From Rhizobiales bacterium 32-66-11 (GTDB lineage: Bacteria > Pseudomonadota > Alphaproteobacteria > Rhizobiales > Xanthobacteraceae), in the NCBI GenBank assembly GCA_002304505.1, contig NCEH01000123.1, positions 1 to 37,441 of the forward strand: a stretch of DNA of 37,441 nucleotides, in the 5' to 3' direction. The position numbers were made by a program, and so were the translations under genes. Of the stretch, positions 6,500 to 13,835 are shown one piece after another. The notes below the pieces were generated by a model. It worked only from the letters and a program-made list of their open reading frames with translations. It was not told the DNA's origin and made no database searches. Positions within the stretch are counted from its first letter, which is position 1. Each line of letters opens with the position of its first letter.

Positions 6500-7780
6500 A
6501 TGGACGATGCCACCCTATCAGCCCCGCGCCCCCGCAAGAAGACCGCCGCGCCGGCTGCCCCCGCGAAAGTGAAGCCCGCGAAAGTGAAGCCCGCGAACGC
6601 GAAGCCTGAGGCCGTCGCCGGGCCAAAGGTGACGGGCGCGAAGGTGACGGGCGCGAAGATGACCCGAGCGAAACGCGGCCCGGCGCACGCCGAAACCGCG
6701 CCCGAATCGGCGGCTCCGGCCAGCGCGGCGGGCGCCATCGCCGCCGCCTTGCTCGCCTGGTACGACTGCCACCGCCGCCGCCTGCCCTGGCGCGCGGAAG
6801 GCGGGCGGCTGGGCGACCCCTATCATGTGTTTCTCTCCGAAATCATGCTCCAGCAGACCACGGTGAAGGCGGTGGGGCCTTATTTCACCGCTTTCCTCGC
6901 CCGCTGGCCGCGCGTGGCGGATCTTTCGGCGGCGCCGCTGGAAGAGGTGCTCTCCGCCTGGGCGGGGCTCGGCTATTATGCCCGCGCGCGCAATCTGCAC
7001 GCCTGCGCCAAGGCGGTGGTGGAACGCCACGGCGGCGCCTTTCCCGCGGATGAGGCCGCGCTGCTCGCTCTGCCCGGCATCGGACCCTATACGGCGGCGG
7101 CCATTGCCGCGATCGCGTTCGACCTCCCCGCAAGCCCGGTGGACGGCAATATCGAGCGGGTGGTGAGCCGGCTTTATGCCGTGGACGAGCCGTTGCCGAA
7201 ATCCAAGCCGCACATCAAGGCGCTCGCCGCCGCGCTGACGCCGCACGATCGGCCGGGCGATTTCGCGCAGGGCATGATGGATCTCGGCGCCACCATCTGC
7301 ACCCCGCGCTCCCCCGCCTGCGTGCTGTGCCCGCTCTCGGCGCCCTGCCTCGGCCGGGCGGCGGGCGATCCCGCGCGCTATCCCGTCAAGGCGGCGAAGG
7401 GCGAGAAGCCGGCGCGGGCCGGCATCGCCTTTCTCGCCGTGCGCGCCGACGGCGCGGTGTTGATGCGCACCCGCCCGGAAAAGGGCCTGCTGGCGCAGAT
7501 GAGCGAAGTGCCTTCGACCCCCTGGAGCGCCGGCGTGCCTTCGCCCGGCGATCATGCCCCGCTCTCCGCCGGGACGAAGGGCTGGCGGGCTCTGCCGGGG
7601 CGGGTGAGCCATGTGTTCACCCATTTCGCCCTGGAGCTGGAGGTGTGGCGCGCCGATCTGCCGGCCACAACCGCCGCCCCGGCCGGGCATCGCTGGGTGC
7701 TGCCCCGCGATTTCGCCCGCGAGGCGCTGCCGAGCGTGATGCGCAAGGTGCTGGCCCATGGGCGCGTGCCGGGGGCGTGA
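6500..7780 (+). CDS. mutY: A/G-specific adenine DNA glycosylase
   Basis: A 426-residue base-excision repair enzyme that removes adenine mispaired with 8-oxoguanine. Order: an unusual Ala/Lys/Pro-rich tail (1-75), then the HhH-GPD domain with SEIMLQQT at 113-120 (catalytic Glu114), LPGIGPYTAAAI at 191-202 (helix-hairpin-helix) and SPVDGNIERV with the catalytic Asp215, then the [4Fe-4S] ligands C267-x6-C274-x2-C277-x5-C283, and the Nudix-like 8-oxoG-recognition domain (about 310-420) with its FTHF-type strand. The ATG at 6500 is the first after the tandem repeat. Internal translation starts near residue 75 would give the usual ~350-residue length. The gene is divergent from the DUF721 gene. Confidence 0.93.
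   Translation: MDDATLSAPRPRKKTAAPAAPAKVKPAKVKPANAKPEAVAGPKVTGAKVTGAKMTRAKRGPAHAETAPESAAPASAAGAIAAALLAWYDCHRRRLPWRAEGGRLGDPYHVFLSEIMLQQTTVKAVGPYFTAFLARWPRVADLSAAPLEEVLSAWAGLGYYARARNLHACAKAVVERHGGAFPADEAALLALPGIGPYTAAAIAAIAFDLPASPVDGNIERVVSRLYAVDEPLPKSKPHIKALAAALTPHDRPGDFAQGMMDLGATICTPRSPACVLCPLSAPCLGRAAGDPARYPVKAAKGEKPARAGIAFLAVRADGAVLMRTRPEKGLLAQMSEVPSTPWSAGVPSPGDHAPLSAGTKGWRALPGRVSHVFTHFALELEVWRADLPATTAAPAGHRWVLPRDFAREALPSVMRKVLAHGRVPGA
6566..6672 (+). repeat. Short in-frame repeats in the mutY 5' end
   Basis: Two sets of 15-base in-frame repeats encode AKVKP/AKVKP/ANAKP (about 6566-6610) and then three KVTGA-like units (about 6628-6672). They make a lysine-rich, low-complexity tail ahead of the glycosylase domain. 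The repeats suggest replication-slippage growth of the N-terminus. Confidence 0.75.
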
Positions 7781-7810
7781 GGATCATTCTGGGGAAACAA
7801 TCCCGCGCGC

Positions 7811-7899
7811 GTCCCGGCCCAGCGCAATGCCGGCTGCGCCGGCTTTTCCCCTGGGTCCCGGCTCGGCGCTCCGGCAAGGCCGTCGCTGGGCCGGGACAC
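7811..7899. repeat. REP-like palindromic element, copy 1
   Basis: Outer arms GTCCCGGCCCAGCG (7811-7824) and CGCTGGGCCGGGAC (7884-7897) form a perfect 14-bp inverted repeat. A smaller hairpin, GCCGG-CTGCG-CCGGC, lies at 7829-7843. The right 49 bases (7851-7899) match 46 of 49 bases of the element at 17954-18002 in the opposite orientation, showing a dispersed repeat family. It occupies the gap between mutY and the NadQ-type regulator and may also act as an mRNA 3' stabiliser or terminator. Confidence 0.85.
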
Positions 7900-7992
7900 G
7901 GGGCGGATGCCCGCCGTCCCGCGCCCACCCCCGCCGAAATCCGCATTGCCGCCGGCGCGCGTTCGCGCCATAGGATCGGACAAGGCAATCTC

Positions 7993-9015
7993 ATGGCGGT
8001 GGGCATGCGCGATGACCGACCCCGCTTTCCCTCGCGCCCCGTGGCGGGAGGGGAAAGTGATGCGCCGGCTGAATTCAGCATCGATCTGAGCGCCGCCGTG
8101 GTCGCGGTGACGGCGGAGGAGCCGCGCGTCCTCGCGCTGCGCGTTGGCGACCGGCCGGCCCTGCCGTCCGGCCCGCTGGAGGAACATCACCGCACGCTCG
8201 AAGGCGGCCTGCGCAGCTGGGTGGAGCGGCAGACCCACCAGCAGCTCAATTATATCGAGCAGCTCTATACCTTCGGCGATCTCGACCGGCACGACGGCGG
8301 GGCGGCGCGCGCGCTTTCGGTGGCCTATCTCGCCTTGGTGCGCGAGGCGCGGCCGGCGGGCGAGATGGCGGCGGCCTGGCTCGGCTGGTACGCCTGCTTT
8401 CCCTGGGAGGATTGGCGCGGCGGCCGCCCGGCGGTGCTCGATCGAATCGGCGCGGGCCTGGAAGCCTGGGCCTGCGCGGCGCCGGACGCGCGAACCGCGG
8501 AGGTCCGCCGCCGCCGCCGGGTGCTCGCCTTCGGTCTGGAGGGGGCGGAAGAGACCTCCTGGAACGACGAACGCGTGCTCGAGCGCTATGAATTGCTCTA
8601 TGAAGCCGGCCTGGTGGCGGAAGCCGCCGCCGAGGATGGGGCGCCGGCCGCGCCCGAGGCGCTTCCCGGCCAGCCGCTGCTCGGCCAGCCCATGGCGCTC
8701 GACCACCGGCGCATCCTCGCCACCGCCATCAGCCGCCTGCGCGGCAAGATCAAGTATCGCCCAGTGGTGTTCGAGCTGATGCCGCCCGCCTTCACCTTGC
8801 TGCAATTGCAGAAGGCGGTGGAGGCGCTCTCCGGCATGCTGCTGCACAAGCAGAATTTCCGCCGCCTGGTGGAAAGCCAGGGCCTGGTGGAGGAAACCGG
8901 CGAGACCACCAGCGGCACCGGCGGGCGCCCCGCGCGCCTCGTGCGGTTCCGCCGCGACGTGCTGCTGGAGCGTCCCGCCCCCGGCGTGCGGCCGCAGGGC
9001 GCCCGGCGCGGATAG
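7993..9015 (+). CDS. nadQ: NadQ-type regulator of NAD biosynthesis (Nudix-like + winged helix)
   Basis: A 340-residue COG4111/NrtR-like transcription regulator. The N-terminal half (about 28-170) is a Nudix fold whose catalytic Nudix box is degraded, as expected for a ligand-sensing domain, but it keeps the NrtR hallmark IEQLYTFGDLDRHDGGAARALSVAYLALV. The C-terminal part (about 250-320) is the NrtR-type winged helix: FTLLQLQKAVEALSGMLLHKQNFRRLVESQGLVEETGE...GRPARLVRF. In Alphaproteobacteria such proteins (called NadQ in regulon reconstructions) are assigned to control nadABC, and that operon lies at 24.5-27.9 kb with paired palindromes in its leader. The ATG at 7993 lacks a strong ribosome site; the ATG at 8005 is an alternative. 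It is separated from mutY by a REP-like repeat. Confidence 0.75.
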   Translation: MAVGMRDDRPRFPSRPVAGGESDAPAEFSIDLSAAVVAVTAEEPRVLALRVGDRPALPSGPLEEHHRTLEGGLRSWVERQTHQQLNYIEQLYTFGDLDRHDGGAARALSVAYLALVREARPAGEMAAAWLGWYACFPWEDWRGGRPAVLDRIGAGLEAWACAAPDARTAEVRRRRRVLAFGLEGAEETSWNDERVLERYELLYEAGLVAEAAAEDGAPAAPEALPGQPLLGQPMALDHRRILATAISRLRGKIKYRPVVFELMPPAFTLLQLQKAVEALSGMLLHKQNFRRLVESQGLVEETGETTSGTGGRPARLVRFRRDVLLERPAPGVRPQGARRG

Positions 9016-9148
9016 CGGCGCGCCGAGCTTGGCGCCGTGCCCCGGCCGGGGCCGTGCAATCCGTGCGAAAAAACCCTCCTGCTTTACCTGCCCTTAAGTC
9101 CACGCCGCGACACTGCCCTCATCGTAAGCGTTGCGTATGGGTTGCGTC

Positions 9149-10321
9149 ATGAATGTGGTGCGTAAAGGGGCGCCCCGAGGGGCGCCCCGTCTATCCCGGG
9201 CGGCCCTCGCGGCGGTGCCGGATCTGGAATTGGACCGCGTGCTGGTGGGCGATTGCATCGCCGCGATGAACGCTTTGCCGGCCAATAGCGTCGATCTCGT
9301 CTTCGCCGATCCGCCGTACAATCTCCAACTCCAGGGCGAGCTGAAGCGCCCCGACGAAAGCCGCGTTGATGCGGTGAACGATGAGTGGGACCAGTTCGAG
9401 AGCTTCGCCGCCTATGATGCCTTCACCAAGGCCTGGCTCGCGGCCGCGCGGCGGGTGCTGAAGCCTTCGGGCACGCTGTGGGTGATCGGCTCCTACCACA
9501 ACATTTTCCGCGTCGGCGCGACGATGCAGGATCTCGGCTTCTGGATCCTCAACGACGTGATCTGGCGCAAGACCAATCCCATGCCGAATTTCCGCGGCCG
9601 CCGCTTCACCAATGCCCATGAGACCCTGATCTGGGCCGCGCGCGATGCCGACGCCCGCAATTATGTGTTCAATTACGAGGCGCTGAAGGGCGGCAACGAG
9701 GATACGCAGGTGCGATCCGACTGGCTGTTTCCCCTGTGCACCGGTCCTGAGCGGCTGAAGGACGAGAACGGCCGCAAGACCCATCCCACCCAGAAGCCGG
9801 AAGCGCTGCTGGCGCGCATCATGCTCGCGGCCTCGCGGCCCGGCGATGTGGTGCTGGACCCATTCCTCGGCTCGGGCACCTCGGCGGCGGTGGCCAAGCG
9901 CCTGGGCCGGCACTATCTCGGCATCGAGCGCGACACCACTTATGCGGCGGCGGCGGAAAAGCGCATCGCCGCCGTGGTCCCGCTGCCCGATTCCGCGCTC
10001 GCCGCCCCGCCGAGCGCGCGCGAAGCGCCCCGCGTCGCCTTCTCGGCCCTGGTGGAGCGCGGGCTTGTGACGCCCGGCGTCGAACTCACCGATTCCAAGG
10101 GCCATGTGCGCGCCGTGGTGCGGGCGGACGGCACCATCGCCCTCACCGGCATGGCGGGCGCGCCGACCGTGGGCTCGATCCACCGCATGGGCGCGCTTGC
10201 CCAGGGGGCGGAGGCCTGCAATGGCTGGACCTTCTGGCATGTGGAGCAGGAAGGCCGGCGCCATCCCATCGACGTGCTGCGGGCCCGCCTGCGCGCCGAA
10301 ATGGGCATCCGCTCGGAATAG
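9149..10321 (+). CDS. ccrM: CcrM-type adenine methyltransferase (GANTC)
   Basis: A 390-residue N6-adenine methyltransferase of the cell-cycle-regulated CcrM group, which methylates GANTC and sets the hemimethylation state read by cell-cycle regulators. The beta-class motif order is present: motif IV DPPY at 54-57, then the CcrM-specific DEWDQFESFAAYD and GSYHNIFRVG...DLGFWILNDVIWRKTNPMPNFRGRRF.NAHETLIWA, and the AdoMet motif DPFLGSG at 237-243. The C-terminal ~85 residues carry the CcrM-specific DNA-recognition domain (GSIHRMGALAQGAEACNGWTFWH). The MNVVRKG start resembles other rhizobial CcrM starts; ATG 9137 and TTG 9131 lie in frame upstream. It is monocistronic and convergent with the SDR gene. 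Confidence 0.94.
   Translation: MNVVRKGAPRGAPRLSRAALAAVPDLELDRVLVGDCIAAMNALPANSVDLVFADPPYNLQLQGELKRPDESRVDAVNDEWDQFESFAAYDAFTKAWLAAARRVLKPSGTLWVIGSYHNIFRVGATMQDLGFWILNDVIWRKTNPMPNFRGRRFTNAHETLIWAARDADARNYVFNYEALKGGNEDTQVRSDWLFPLCTGPERLKDENGRKTHPTQKPEALLARIMLAASRPGDVVLDPFLGSGTSAAVAKRLGRHYLGIERDTTYAAAAEKRIAAVVPLPDSALAAPPSAREAPRVAFSALVERGLVTPGVELTDSKGHVRAVVRADGTIALTGMAGAPTVGSIHRMGALAQGAEACNGWTFWHVEQEGRRHPIDVLRARLRAEMGIRSE
9167..9188. repeat. Duplicated 10-bp palindrome at the ccrM start
   Basis: GGGGCGCCCC occurs twice, separated by GA, starting 18 bases after the chosen ccrM ATG. It encodes the duplicated tripeptide GAP-R GAP-R. Its RNA would form a very stable hairpin close to the ribosome entry site, which could damp translation. 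Confidence 0.75.
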
Positions 10322-10362
10322 CGGCCCGCCTCTGCGCCCCGCGCAACGTCGCGAAAGACAGC

Positions 10363-10389
10363 CGGCCCCGGTTCGCCCGGGGCCGTTTA
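10363..10389. terminator. Bidirectional terminator between ccrM and the SDR gene
   Basis: CGGCCCCGG (10363-10371) pairs with CCGGGGCCG (10377-10385) around a five-base loop and is followed by TTTA on the plus strand. It lies between convergent stop codons and could serve both genes. Confidence 0.65.
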
Positions 10390-10394
10390 GCGTT

Positions 10395-11177
10395 TCACAC
10401 CGGCCCGCCCATTTCCTCCAGCGCGCCGAGCGATTCGGGCAGGATCTGCCCGCCATCCACCACTAGGCCCTGGCCGGTGATGTAGCCGGCCTCCTCGCTG
10501 GCGAAGAACAAGGCGGCATTGGCGATATCGTCCACGCTGCCGAGCCGCTTGAAGGGGATGGAGGCTTCCATTTTCGCAATATAGTCCGGCCCCAGCCCGT
10601 CCAGGCCCTCGGTGCGGATATTGCCGGGCATCACCGCATTCACCGTGATGCCCCAGGGCGCGAGCTCGATGGACGCGGTGCGCATGAAGCCGAGCTGCGC
10701 CGCCTTCGAGGCGCCGTAATGCGCCCAGCCGGGATAGCCGGTGATCGGCCCGGTGATGGAGGAGGTGAGCACGATGCGCCCCCATTTCTTCGCCTTCATA
10801 TGCGGCAGCACGGCGGACACCGACAGGAACGTGCCCTTCACATTGGTGTCCATGACCAGGTCGAAATCCTCGCCCGTCATCACGTCCAGCTTGGCGGCGG
10901 GGAAGATGCCGGCATTGGCGCACAGCACGTCGATGCTGCCATAGCGCTCCAGCGCGGCGGCGGCGAAGGCGCGGCAGTCGTCCGCCTTGGTGACGTCGGC
11001 GGCGAAGGCCGAGGCATGGGCGCCGATTTCGGTGGCGACCGATGTGGCTTCTTCCAACTTTCGCGACACCACCAACACATTGAGCCCGGCCGCGCCAAAG
11101 CGCTTCGCGATGCCGCGCCCGATGCCCTTGCTGGCGCCGGTGATGATGACGGTACGCCCTGCGAGCGCTTTGAACAT
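10395..11177 (-). CDS. Short-chain dehydrogenase/reductase (FabG-like)
   Basis: A 260-residue classical SDR that oxidises or reduces a hydroxyl/carbonyl with NAD(P). The cofactor motif TGASKGIG is at 13-20, NAG at 88-90, the catalytic Ser in TSSITG at 138-143, and YGASK (Tyr154, Lys158) follows. The C-terminal GYITGQGLVVDGGQILPES matches sugar/alcohol and 3-ketoacyl-type SDRs. The ATG at 11177 has a strong GAGGAGA ribosome site, and the longer frame upstream is not needed. It is divergent from the ABC importer across a 296-base gap with candidate DeoR operators, so it probably belongs to the same catabolic unit, where it could process the carbonyl or alcohol product. Its substrate is unknown. 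Confidence 0.87.
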   Translation of the reverse strand: MFKALAGRTVIITGASKGIGRGIAKRFGAAGLNVLVVSRKLEEATSVATEIGAHASAFAADVTKADDCRAFAAAALERYGSIDVLCANAGIFPAAKLDVMTGEDFDLVMDTNVKGTFLSVSAVLPHMKAKKWGRIVLTSSITGPITGYPGWAHYGASKAAQLGFMRTASIELAPWGITVNAVMPGNIRTEGLDGLGPDYIAKMEASIPFKRLGSVDDIANAALFFASEEAGYITGQGLVVDGGQILPESLGALEEMGGPV

Positions 11178-11320
11178 GCGCTTCTCCTCATGATCTGGAA
11201 GGTTTTTCAACGCGACGGGTGCGGAAAAGCGCACGCGCGGCGGGCGCTGCGTCCCGCGCTGCGAACGGCAGAATGCGGTGCAAAAAAACTGTTGTAAAGC
11301 CCACGAGTCGGAGCTTAACA

Positions 11321-11349
11321 TCCAACATAGTCCAACAGAAAGTCCAACA
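11321..11349. promoter_or_regulatory. Three direct repeats, candidate DeoR operator
   Basis: TCCAACA occurs three times (11321-11327, 11331-11337, 11343-11349) at near-helical spacing of 10 and 12 bases, in the divergent region between the SDR gene and the importer. DeoR-family repressors commonly bind tandem repeated sites, and a DeoR-type gene lies in the importer operon. The local composition is lower in G+C than the neighbours, as expected for a promoter. Confidence 0.45.
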
Positions 11350-11473
11350 TTCTCCCGGCGCCCTGATCTGCCCTCCGCCTCTCGGACGGGAGCGGCGGCG
11401 GTGTGCCGGAGGGGATGGGGGGCGAAGATTGGGCACGAAATCAGAACCACCAGACCATTCCAGAGGATCGACA

Positions 11474-12622
11474 ATGACCATTTCCAGACGGTCCGTGCTC
11501 AAGGGCATGGCGGCCGGCGGCCTTGCGATGGCGGGCGGCCCGTTCGCCATGACCGGTTCCGCCTTCGCGGCCCGCGAGAAGGAGCTGAATATCCTGTGCT
11601 GGGAGGGCTATAATTCCGCCCAGGTGCTGGACCCGTTCCGCAAGAAGACCGGCGCCACGGTGAAGGCGGAAAGCCTCACCAATGATCCCACCATGATCAA
11701 CCGCCTGCGCGCCGGCGAGATCAATGTGTGGGACCTGATCAACGTCAACAATCCCTGGGCCCGCAAGGTGATGTGGCCCGAGAAGCTGATCAAGCCGCTG
11801 CCGAAGGACGAGTTCGAGCCCTTCTTCGCGAAGATGCTGCCCATGTTCAAATGGCCCTATAAATGGGCCATGAGCGACGACGGCAAGGAATTGCTCGGCT
11901 CGATCCAGCGTTTCGGGCCCTATTCCTTCGTGGTCAACACCAAGAAGATCGACCGCAAGACCGCCGAGACCACGGGCTGGGACCTGTTCAACGATCCCAA
12001 GCTCTCCGGCAAGTACGGCATCCTGGAATCCGACGACTGGAACGTGTTCAACATCTTCCTCGTCGCCGGCATCGACCCGTTCAAGGTGCATACGCCGGAG
12101 GAACTCGCCAAGTTCGAGGAGACCGCGAAGAAGGTGTTCAAGGGCGCCAAGCTGATCGGCGACATCGCCGCCATGAACCAGGCGCTGGTTTCGGGCGAAA
12201 TCGATCTGCATCTGACCGGGGGCACCTATTCGGTCTCGGCCGCGCGCGCCGACGGCTATCCCGAACTGCGCGGCATCACCCCGTTGAAGGGCCCGTTGCC
12301 CGGCGGCAAGGGCGGCGTGTCGTGGATCGAGGTCACCTCCACGGTCAACAATCCCAACCCCACCCCGCTGGCGGTGGAATTCCTCAAATACGTCCAGGCG
12401 CCCGACATCGCCCACACGGTGGCGTTCGCGGAAGGCACGTTCAATCCGGTCGCCCAGATGGGCAATCCGGACTGCTTCAAGCTGTTCACCAAGAAGGAGC
12501 TGGAAGCGATCCAGTGGGACAGCCTGGACGAGGAAATGGACCGCTCGGTCGAGTATGACATCGTGCCCGACTACGACAAGGCGCTCGACATCATGAACGC
12601 CGCCAAGCGCGTGCGGGGATAG
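11474..12622 (+). CDS. ABC importer substrate-binding protein, polyamine type
   Basis: A 382-residue periplasmic binding protein of the spermidine/putrescine (PotD/PotF-like) class. The N-terminus MTISRRSVLKGMAAGG carries a Tat motif (SRRSVLK at 4-10) and a cleavage site near AFA|AREKELN. The mature start ELNILCWEGYNSAQVLDPFRKKTGATV is the typical first strand of this family. PotD-type proteins bind polyamines, but relatives bind other small amines, betaines or opines, so the ligand is open. AGAGGA lies about 8 bases before the ATG. The gene heads an operon with an ATPase and two permeases, and a hairpin in the 121-base gap after it may raise its expression relative to them. Confidence 0.9.
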   Translation: MTISRRSVLKGMAAGGLAMAGGPFAMTGSAFAAREKELNILCWEGYNSAQVLDPFRKKTGATVKAESLTNDPTMINRLRAGEINVWDLINVNNPWARKVMWPEKLIKPLPKDEFEPFFAKMLPMFKWPYKWAMSDDGKELLGSIQRFGPYSFVVNTKKIDRKTAETTGWDLFNDPKLSGKYGILESDDWNVFNIFLVAGIDPFKVHTPEELAKFEETAKKVFKGAKLIGDIAAMNQALVSGEIDLHLTGGTYSVSAARADGYPELRGITPLKGPLPGGKGGVSWIEVTSTVNNPNPTPLAVEFLKYVQAPDIAHTVAFAEGTFNPVAQMGNPDCFKLFTKKELEAIQWDSLDEEMDRSVEYDIVPDYDKALDIMNAAKRVRG

Positions 12623-12648
12623 GGGCTTCGGGCTTCCTGCGTGTTCCT

Positions 12649-12677
12649 GCTCCCTTCTCCCGTACGGGGGAGGGAGC
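12649..12677 (+). repeat. GC-rich hairpin between binding protein and ATPase genes
   Basis: GCTCCCTTCTCCC (12649-12661) and GGGGGAGGGAGC (12666-12677) form a stem with a GTAC loop. No T-tract follows. Hairpins at this place in ABC operons often stabilise the upstream mRNA, giving more binding protein than membrane subunits. A related stem (GCCCTC/GAGGGC) lies at 18154-18179. Confidence 0.5.
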
Positions 12678-12743
12678 GGGCGCGGCCGCAGAGTGCGCCA
12701 CCCCATTTCACCCGCTTTGTCTTTTCGCCTGTCGAGATCCGTG

Positions 12744-13832
12744 ATGACCCAAGAAGCCGCGCCGAAACTGCCCATCCTGCAACTGGTCGGGGTGCGCAAG
12801 ACCTTCAATGATTTCGTCGCGGTCGAGAAGATCGACCTCGATGTGATCGAAGGGGAATTCCTGACCATCGTCGGCCCGTCCGGCTCGGGCAAGACGACGC
12901 TGCTGCGCATGCTCGCGGGCATGGACCAGCCGAGCGAGGGCAATATCACCCTGCATGGCGAACGCATCAACGAAGTGCCGCCCAACAAGCGGCCCACCTG
13001 CCTGGTGTTCCAGTCGCTGGCGCTGTTTCCCCACAAGAGCGTGGGCGACAATATCGAGTTTCCGCTGAAGGTGCGCGGCGTCGATGCCAAGACGCGCAAG
13101 GCCCGCGCGCTGGAATTGATGCGCGTGGTGCGCCTGCCGGAAAGCTATCATTCCAAGAATGTCATGAAGTGCTCGGGCGGCGAGCGCCAGCGCGTGGCCC
13201 TGGCCCGCGCGCTCGCCTATGACCCGGAAGTGCTGTTCTTCGACGAGCCGCTGTCCGCCATCGACTACAAGTTAAAGAAGGTTTTAGAGAAGGAATTGAA
13301 GGATCTCCACAAGGAGACCGGCAAGACCTTCATCTACATCACCCATTCGCTGGAAGAAGCGATGGTGATGTCGGACCGCATCGGCGTCATGCGCGCCGGC
13401 CGCCTGGTGCAAGTGGGCACGCCGGAGCAGATCTATAATCACCCGGTGGACCGCTTCGTCTCCGAATTCGTCGGCGAGGTGAATGTCATCGAGGTGAAGA
13501 AGGGCGAGGAGGGCGCGCCCTGGCGCGGCATCGACGTGCCCGGCGCCTTCCATGTGCGCCCGCCGGAAGAGGATGCTGAGGCGGACCACGCCTTCGTTGT
13601 CATCCGCCCGGAATATCTGCGCTTCCTCGGCGCCGGAGACACCGCCCAGAACAGCCTGAAGGGCATGGTCTATAACGAATATTCCCTCGGCTCGCGGATC
13701 CAGTACCAGGTGCGGGTGGGCGAGAAGGTGATGCTGGTGGAACTCTCGCGTTCCAAGGCCCTGCCGATCGCCGCCGACCGCAGCGTCACGGTGGGCTGGG
13801 ATGCCGCCGACGCCATCACGGTGCGGGCCTGA
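12744..13832 (+). CDS. ABC importer ATPase (PotA-like)
   Basis: A 362-residue cytoplasmic ATPase that powers the importer. Walker A GPSGSGKTT is at 44-52, Q-loop VFQ at 88-90, signature CSGGERQ at 143-149 (Cys replaces the usual Leu), Walker B VLFFDE at 163-168 with the D-loop SAID, and H-loop His201. A C-terminal TOBE-like domain (about 240-362) follows, as in PotA/FbpC proteins. The ATG at 12744 is chosen because the alignment with the family begins there; GTG 12741 is adjacent and in frame. The gene ends four bases before the first permease gene, indicating one transcript. Confidence 0.92.
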   Translation: MTQEAAPKLPILQLVGVRKTFNDFVAVEKIDLDVIEGEFLTIVGPSGSGKTTLLRMLAGMDQPSEGNITLHGERINEVPPNKRPTCLVFQSLALFPHKSVGDNIEFPLKVRGVDAKTRKARALELMRVVRLPESYHSKNVMKCSGGERQRVALARALAYDPEVLFFDEPLSAIDYKLKKVLEKELKDLHKETGKTFIYITHSLEEAMVMSDRIGVMRAGRLVQVGTPEQIYNHPVDRFVSEFVGEVNVIEVKKGEEGAPWRGIDVPGAFHVRPPEEDAEADHAFVVIRPEYLRFLGAGDTAQNSLKGMVYNEYSLGSRIQYQVRVGEKVMLVELSRSKALPIAADRSVTVGWDAADAITVRA

Positions 13833-13835
13833 GCC

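Noticed and set aside
7327..7992. Extension of the NadQ-type regulator frame upstream into mutY
   Set aside because: It overlaps MutY coding sequence and reads through the REP-like repeat; the family begins after the ATG at 7993.
11441..13099. A 552-codon minus-strand open frame over the binding protein and ATPase
   Set aside because: The plus-strand genes have clear domains and ribosome sites, whereas this frame has none.
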